Shown here piece by piece: positions 44,882 through 48,105 of a DNA stretch of 48,105 nucleotides. Every line of letters begins with the position of its first letter. The first letter of the stretch is position 1. This stretch comes from Chitinophagaceae bacterium (GTDB taxonomy: Bacteria > Bacteroidota > Bacteroidia > Chitinophagales > Chitinophagaceae). Made by a program: the position numbers and the translations under genes. A model generated the notes under the pieces. The model saw nothing but the letters and a program-made list of their open reading frames with translations, searched no databases and had not been told where the DNA came from. The stretch covers positions 1-48,105 of the forward strand of contig JALHRP010000004.1 in NCBI GenBank assembly GCA_022841365.1. The letters are read 5' to 3'.

Positions 44882-47527
44882 ATGAATATGATGACAGCAG
44901 CTGAAATCAGGCAGAAATTTTTAGACTTTTTTGTATCCAAAAAGCACCAGATCGTTGCATCGGCACCGATAGTGGTAAAAAACGACCCAACCTTACTGTT
45001 TACCAATGCGGGTATGAACCAATTCAAGGATTATTTTCTGGGAAACCGTAAGGCAGAACATGCCCGTGTTGCCGATACCCAAAAATGCCTGCGGGTAAGC
45101 GGTAAGCATAACGATCTGGAAGAAGTGGGGGTTGATACCTATCACCACACCATGTTTGAAATGCTGGGCAACTGGAGTTTTGGCGATCCTGCCCGTCCGG
45201 CAGGCGGGTACTTTAAAACAGAAGCCATTGCATGGAGCTGGGAATTACTTACCGCTGTATACGGCATTCCAAAAGATCGGTTATACGTTACCGTTTTTGA
45301 AGGCGATGCAAAAGAAAATCTTCCTATGGATGATGAAGCAGCCAATGAGTGGAAAAAAGTAATTGATGCAGATCGTATTCTGCTTGGTAACAAGAAAGAT
45401 AATTTCTGGGAGATGGGCGATACCGGTCCATGCGGCCCCTGTACCGAAATTCATGTGGATTGCAGAACAGATGAAGAACGAAAACTGGTTGATGGAAAAA
45501 CATTGGTGAACAATGATCATCCGCAGGTAATTGAAATATGGAACAATGTATTTATTCAGTTCAACCGTTTAAAAGATGGTTCACTTGAATCATTACCTGC
45601 CAAACATGTTGATACAGGAATGGGCTTTGAACGCCTTGTTCGTGTCATTCAGAATAAAACTTCTAATTACGATACAGATATTTTCAGCGGTACCATTGCA
45701 GCAGTTGAAGAGATTGTTAAAAAGAAATACTCTGCGGGTGACGATAAGGAAAGTATAGCCTTCCGTGTACTGGCAGATCATATCCGTGCTATCTGCTTTA
45801 CCATTGCTGATGGTCAATTGCCATCCAATACGGGTGCAGGCTATGTGATCAGACGAATTTTACGCAGGGCTGTTCGTTATTATTATTCGTACCTCGATTA
45901 TAAGCAGCCGCTGCTGCATCAATTGGTTCCTGTACTTGCAACACAGTTTGAAACAGTGTTTCCTGAATTAAAAGCACAGGAAGGTTTTGTACAGAAAGTA
46001 GTGAAGGAAGAAGAAGAAGCCTTTTTACGTACGCTGGATAAAGGATTAAAACGTATTGATGATATCATTGCCGCTACAAAAGGAAAACTGATTGATGGCA
46101 AAGCTGCATTTGAATTATTTGATACGTTTGGTTTTCCTATTGATCTTACAAGATTAATTGCAGCAGAGCAATCGTTAGCAGTTGACGAAGCAGGCTTTGA
46201 TAAAGAAATGCAGCAGCAAAAAGAACGCAGCCGTGCTGCAACAACCATTGATACTGAAGATTGGGTAGATGTAGTGCCAGGCAATGGAGTTGAATTTGTA
46301 GGATACAACTTAACCGAAGCCCAGGGTAAAGTTATCAAGTACAGGAAAGTAAACATCAAAGGAAAATCAGGGTGTCAATTAGTGTTAGATAGAACTCCGT
46401 TTTATGCGGAGAGTGGCGGACAGACAGGTGATACAGGCGTACTGTCTTTCGAAGGAGAAGAAGTCATTGTTACCGATACCAAAAAAGAAAATGATCTCAT
46501 CATTCATTTGATTGATCAGATTCCTGTGAATATATCTGCACTGGTTACAGCAAAAGTTGATGCAGATCGCAGAAAGAAAATTACGGTTCACCATTCTGCA
46601 ACGCATTTAATGCATGCAGCTTTACGTAACGTGCTTGGCTCACATGTTGCACAAAAAGGAAGCCTGGTAAATGATGCTTATTTGCGTTTTGATTTTTCAC
46701 ATTTTGCAAAAATGACAGAAAAGGAAATTGCAAAAGTGGAAGCATTGGTGAATGAAAAAATCAGAGAAAATATTCCGGTTGTCATTAAATCAATGCCTAA
46801 AGAAGAAGCTATTGCCATGGGTGCCATGGCGTTGTTTGGTGAAAAATATTCCAATGAAGTTCGTGTAGTGATCATGGATGAAAACTATTCCATTGAGTTA
46901 TGTGGCGGCACACATGTGGATTATACAGGTGAACTGGGGTTGTTTAAAATTACTTCCGAAACGGCTGTAGCCGCTGGTGTAAGAAGGGTTGAAGCAGTAA
47001 CGGGTTATGCAGCTGAGCAGTTTGTTATTTCTGAATTCGAGACCATTCGGGGAATTCGTGAACAATTAAAGAACTCTGCTGATATAGGTAAAGCAATTGA
47101 AAATCTGCAGACAGAAAATACAGAACTGAAGAAGAAGCTGGAGCGCCTTGAAGCAAAACAACTGGTGGCACTCCGTAACGAACTGTTACAAAAAGATGAG
47201 ATCATCAACGGCGTAACATTTGTTGCTGATATTCTGGAAGTAAGCAATGCCGATGCGTTGAAGAAGATCTGTTTTGATCTCAAAAATAATCTCAACGATT
47301 ATGTAGCGGTACTTTGTGCCAATATTGATGGCAAACCATTTGTTGCTATTGGTATTGCTGAAACTGTTGCTGCGGCAAAAGCACTGGATGCAGGGAAGAT
47401 CATTAAAGAACATATTGCTCCGTTGATAAAAGGTGGCGGAGGCGGACAAAAAACATTAGCAACGGCCGGTGGAACAGATGTAAGTAATCTGCAACAAGTG
47501 ATTGAAAAAGTAAAAGGGTTATTATAG
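44882..47527 (+). CDS. alaS: Alanyl-tRNA synthetase
   Basis: AlaRS charges tRNA-Ala and edits mischarged serine or glycine. From ATG 44882 the protein has 881 residues. The class II core includes VASAPIVVKNDPTLLFTNAGMNQFKDYFLG, FWEMGDTGPCGPCTEIH and VDTGMGFERL. The editing domain carries the zinc motifs HHSATH and CGGTHVD, and the C-terminal C-Ala domain ends GGGGGQKTLATAGG. Between Asp102 and Tyr110 of the conserved SFGDYFK motif seven extra residues, Pro-Ala-Arg-Pro-Ala-Gly-Gly (103-109), are encoded by a palindromic 21-bp element. ATGs 44888 and 44891 are alternative starts. gatB follows after 75 bp. Confidence 0.95.
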   Translation: MNMMTAAEIRQKFLDFFVSKKHQIVASAPIVVKNDPTLLFTNAGMNQFKDYFLGNRKAEHARVADTQKCLRVSGKHNDLEEVGVDTYHHTMFEMLGNWSFGDPARPAGGYFKTEAIAWSWELLTAVYGIPKDRLYVTVFEGDAKENLPMDDEAANEWKKVIDADRILLGNKKDNFWEMGDTGPCGPCTEIHVDCRTDEERKLVDGKTLVNNDHPQVIEIWNNVFIQFNRLKDGSLESLPAKHVDTGMGFERLVRVIQNKTSNYDTDIFSGTIAAVEEIVKKKYSAGDDKESIAFRVLADHIRAICFTIADGQLPSNTGAGYVIRRILRRAVRYYYSYLDYKQPLLHQLVPVLATQFETVFPELKAQEGFVQKVVKEEEEAFLRTLDKGLKRIDDIIAATKGKLIDGKAAFELFDTFGFPIDLTRLIAAEQSLAVDEAGFDKEMQQQKERSRAATTIDTEDWVDVVPGNGVEFVGYNLTEAQGKVIKYRKVNIKGKSGCQLVLDRTPFYAESGGQTGDTGVLSFEGEEVIVTDTKKENDLIIHLIDQIPVNISALVTAKVDADRRKKITVHHSATHLMHAALRNVLGSHVAQKGSLVNDAYLRFDFSHFAKMTEKEIAKVEALVNEKIRENIPVVIKSMPKEEAIAMGAMALFGEKYSNEVRVVIMDENYSIELCGGTHVDYTGELGLFKITSETAVAAGVRRVEAVTGYAAEQFVISEFETIRGIREQLKNSADIGKAIENLQTENTELKKKLERLEAKQLVALRNELLQKDEIINGVTFVADILEVSNADALKKICFDLKNNLNDYVAVLCANIDGKPFVAIGIAETVAAAKALDAGKIIKEHIAPLIKGGGGGQKTLATAGGTDVSNLQQVIEKVKGLL
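45188..45208. repeat. 21-bp palindromic element in frame inside alaS
   Basis: CCTGCCCG-TCCGG-CAGGCGGG begins exactly at a codon boundary and ends at one, adding seven codons. Its reverse strand has the arms CCCGCCTG and CGGGCAGG, identical to the element at 27284-27311. Removing it restores the ordinary Ser-Phe-Gly-Asp-Tyr-Phe-Lys motif of AlaRS. Confidence 0.8.
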
Positions 47528-47602
47528 TGTTCAAAGCAAAGCCTGGTAATTATACTGAGTTCTTAGGCTGGAACAAAGACCGGATAAATTGATCAACAAC
47601 GA

Positions 47603-48105
47603 ATGACAGATTATTCAGAAAAATATGAAGCCGTAATCGGTCTTGAAGTGCATGCACAACTGCTCACAAAAAGTAAATTGTTTTGTGGTGATGCTGCGCA
47701 TTTTGGAGCGGAACCTAACAGACATATCAGTCCCATTACATTGGCACATCCCGGCACCTTGCCAAAGCTGAACAAAGAAGCCATTGAACTGGCTGTGCGG
47801 ATGGGTCTTGCATGTAACTGTGAAATTGAACAGAAGAATTATTTTGCACGAAAGCATTATTTCTATCCCGATCTTCCCAAAGGATATCAGCTTTCACAAC
47901 ATACCACACCTGTTTGCAAAGGTGGCTTTGTAAAAATAATTACAGCGCAAGGAGAACGGAACATTCAACTCAACCGCATTCATATGGAAGAAGATGCGGG
48001 CAAGAGTATGCATGATCAGCATGATCTGTATTCAGTTGTTGATTATAACCGAGCAGGTGTTCCCTTAATTGAAATTGTTACCGAACCCGATCTGCACAGC
48101 GGCGA
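47603..48105 (+). CDS. gatB: Asp/Glu-tRNA amidotransferase subunit B (5' part, cut by window end)
   Basis: GatB is the kinase/tRNA-binding subunit of GatCAB, which amidates Glu-tRNA-Gln and Asp-tRNA-Asn. ATG 47603 opens MTDYSEKYEAVIGLEVHAQL, followed by LTKSKLFCGDAAHFG, ISPITLAHPGTLPKLNKEAIELAVRMGLA, KNYFARKHYFYPDLPKGYQLSQ and IHMEEDAGKSMHD, then YNRAGVPLIEIVTEPD. These are the standard GatB N-terminal landmarks. About 167 residues are present of an expected 480-500, and the frame is open to the end of the window. It lies 75 bp after alaS on the same strand with no clear promoter box between them, so co-transcription of two translation genes is plausible. Confidence 0.95.
   Translation, partial: MTDYSEKYEAVIGLEVHAQLLTKSKLFCGDAAHFGAEPNRHISPITLAHPGTLPKLNKEAIELAVRMGLACNCEIEQKNYFARKHYFYPDLPKGYQLSQHTTPVCKGGFVKIITAQGERNIQLNRIHMEEDAGKSMHDQHDLYSVVDYNRAGVPLIEIVTEPDLHSG

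Overview
The window looks like a chromosomal segment of a Bacteroidota bacterium, most likely family Chitinophagaceae. The evidence is the gldE-gldD gliding genes next to ssb, mutY and an HU/IHF gene, a type IX secretion C-terminal sorting domain, the rsfS-ftsH-LUD gene order, and many promoters with the Bacteroidota -7 box TAnnTTTG, often only 3-7 nt before the start codon. Genus is not resolvable by eye. Bases 1-14 match the 3' end of an Illumina adapter, so the left end is an assembly end with untrimmed adapter. Both ends cut genes (tsaB, gatB).

Layout. 1-6.7 kb: tsaB (partial), a lone 3-hydroxyacyl-CoA dehydrogenase C-domain, ridA, an FG-GAP protein exported by type IX secretion, RNase G, a 31-residue basic COX24/AURKAIP1-like protein, a TPR protein and an HU protein. 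6.8-11.2 kb: mutY, ssb, gldE, gldD and a lipoprotein. 11.2-20.8 kb: DUF3109, lutB, a polysaccharide deacetylase-like gene, rluF, an EamA transporter, purH, comEC and a DinB-family gene. 21.0-29.2 kb: the most unusual region. carB is split into two separately started genes. Between them, on the same strand, lies a five-gene module: SGNH protein, NodU/CmcH-type O-carbamoyltransferase, second SGNH protein, DUF5989 (SxtK-like) and an SxtJ-like membrane protein. The enzyme that makes carbamoyl phosphate thus brackets an enzyme family that uses it. 29.3-35.3 kb: an A+T-rich orphan gene, an M23 peptidase, bcp, two tandem cytochrome-c-like lipoproteins, a DUF4157 protein and icd. 35.3-48.1 kb: birA, rsfS, ftsH, lutC, a GGCT-like gene, lpxH, a propeller-like secreted protein, mscS, a thioredoxin-like gene, an AT-hook MerR regulator, an M23 peptidase, alaS and gatB (partial).

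A second theme is small palindromic repeats. One family (GCCTC tail plus a pyrimidine/purine hairpin) has six recognisable copies between 16.3 and 27.5 kb. Two of these lie in frame inside purH. Two others are 32/34 identical and inverted, one touching the end of carB-N and one beyond carB-C. A second family (CCCGCCTG ... CGGGCAGG) supplies what looks like an exact in-frame seven-codon insertion in alaS, and a 28-bp insertion in one of two otherwise matching intergenic repeats. This resembles, by analogy only, the protein-coding palindromic elements of Rickettsia.

No rRNA, tRNA, CRISPR array, transposase or integrase gene was seen.
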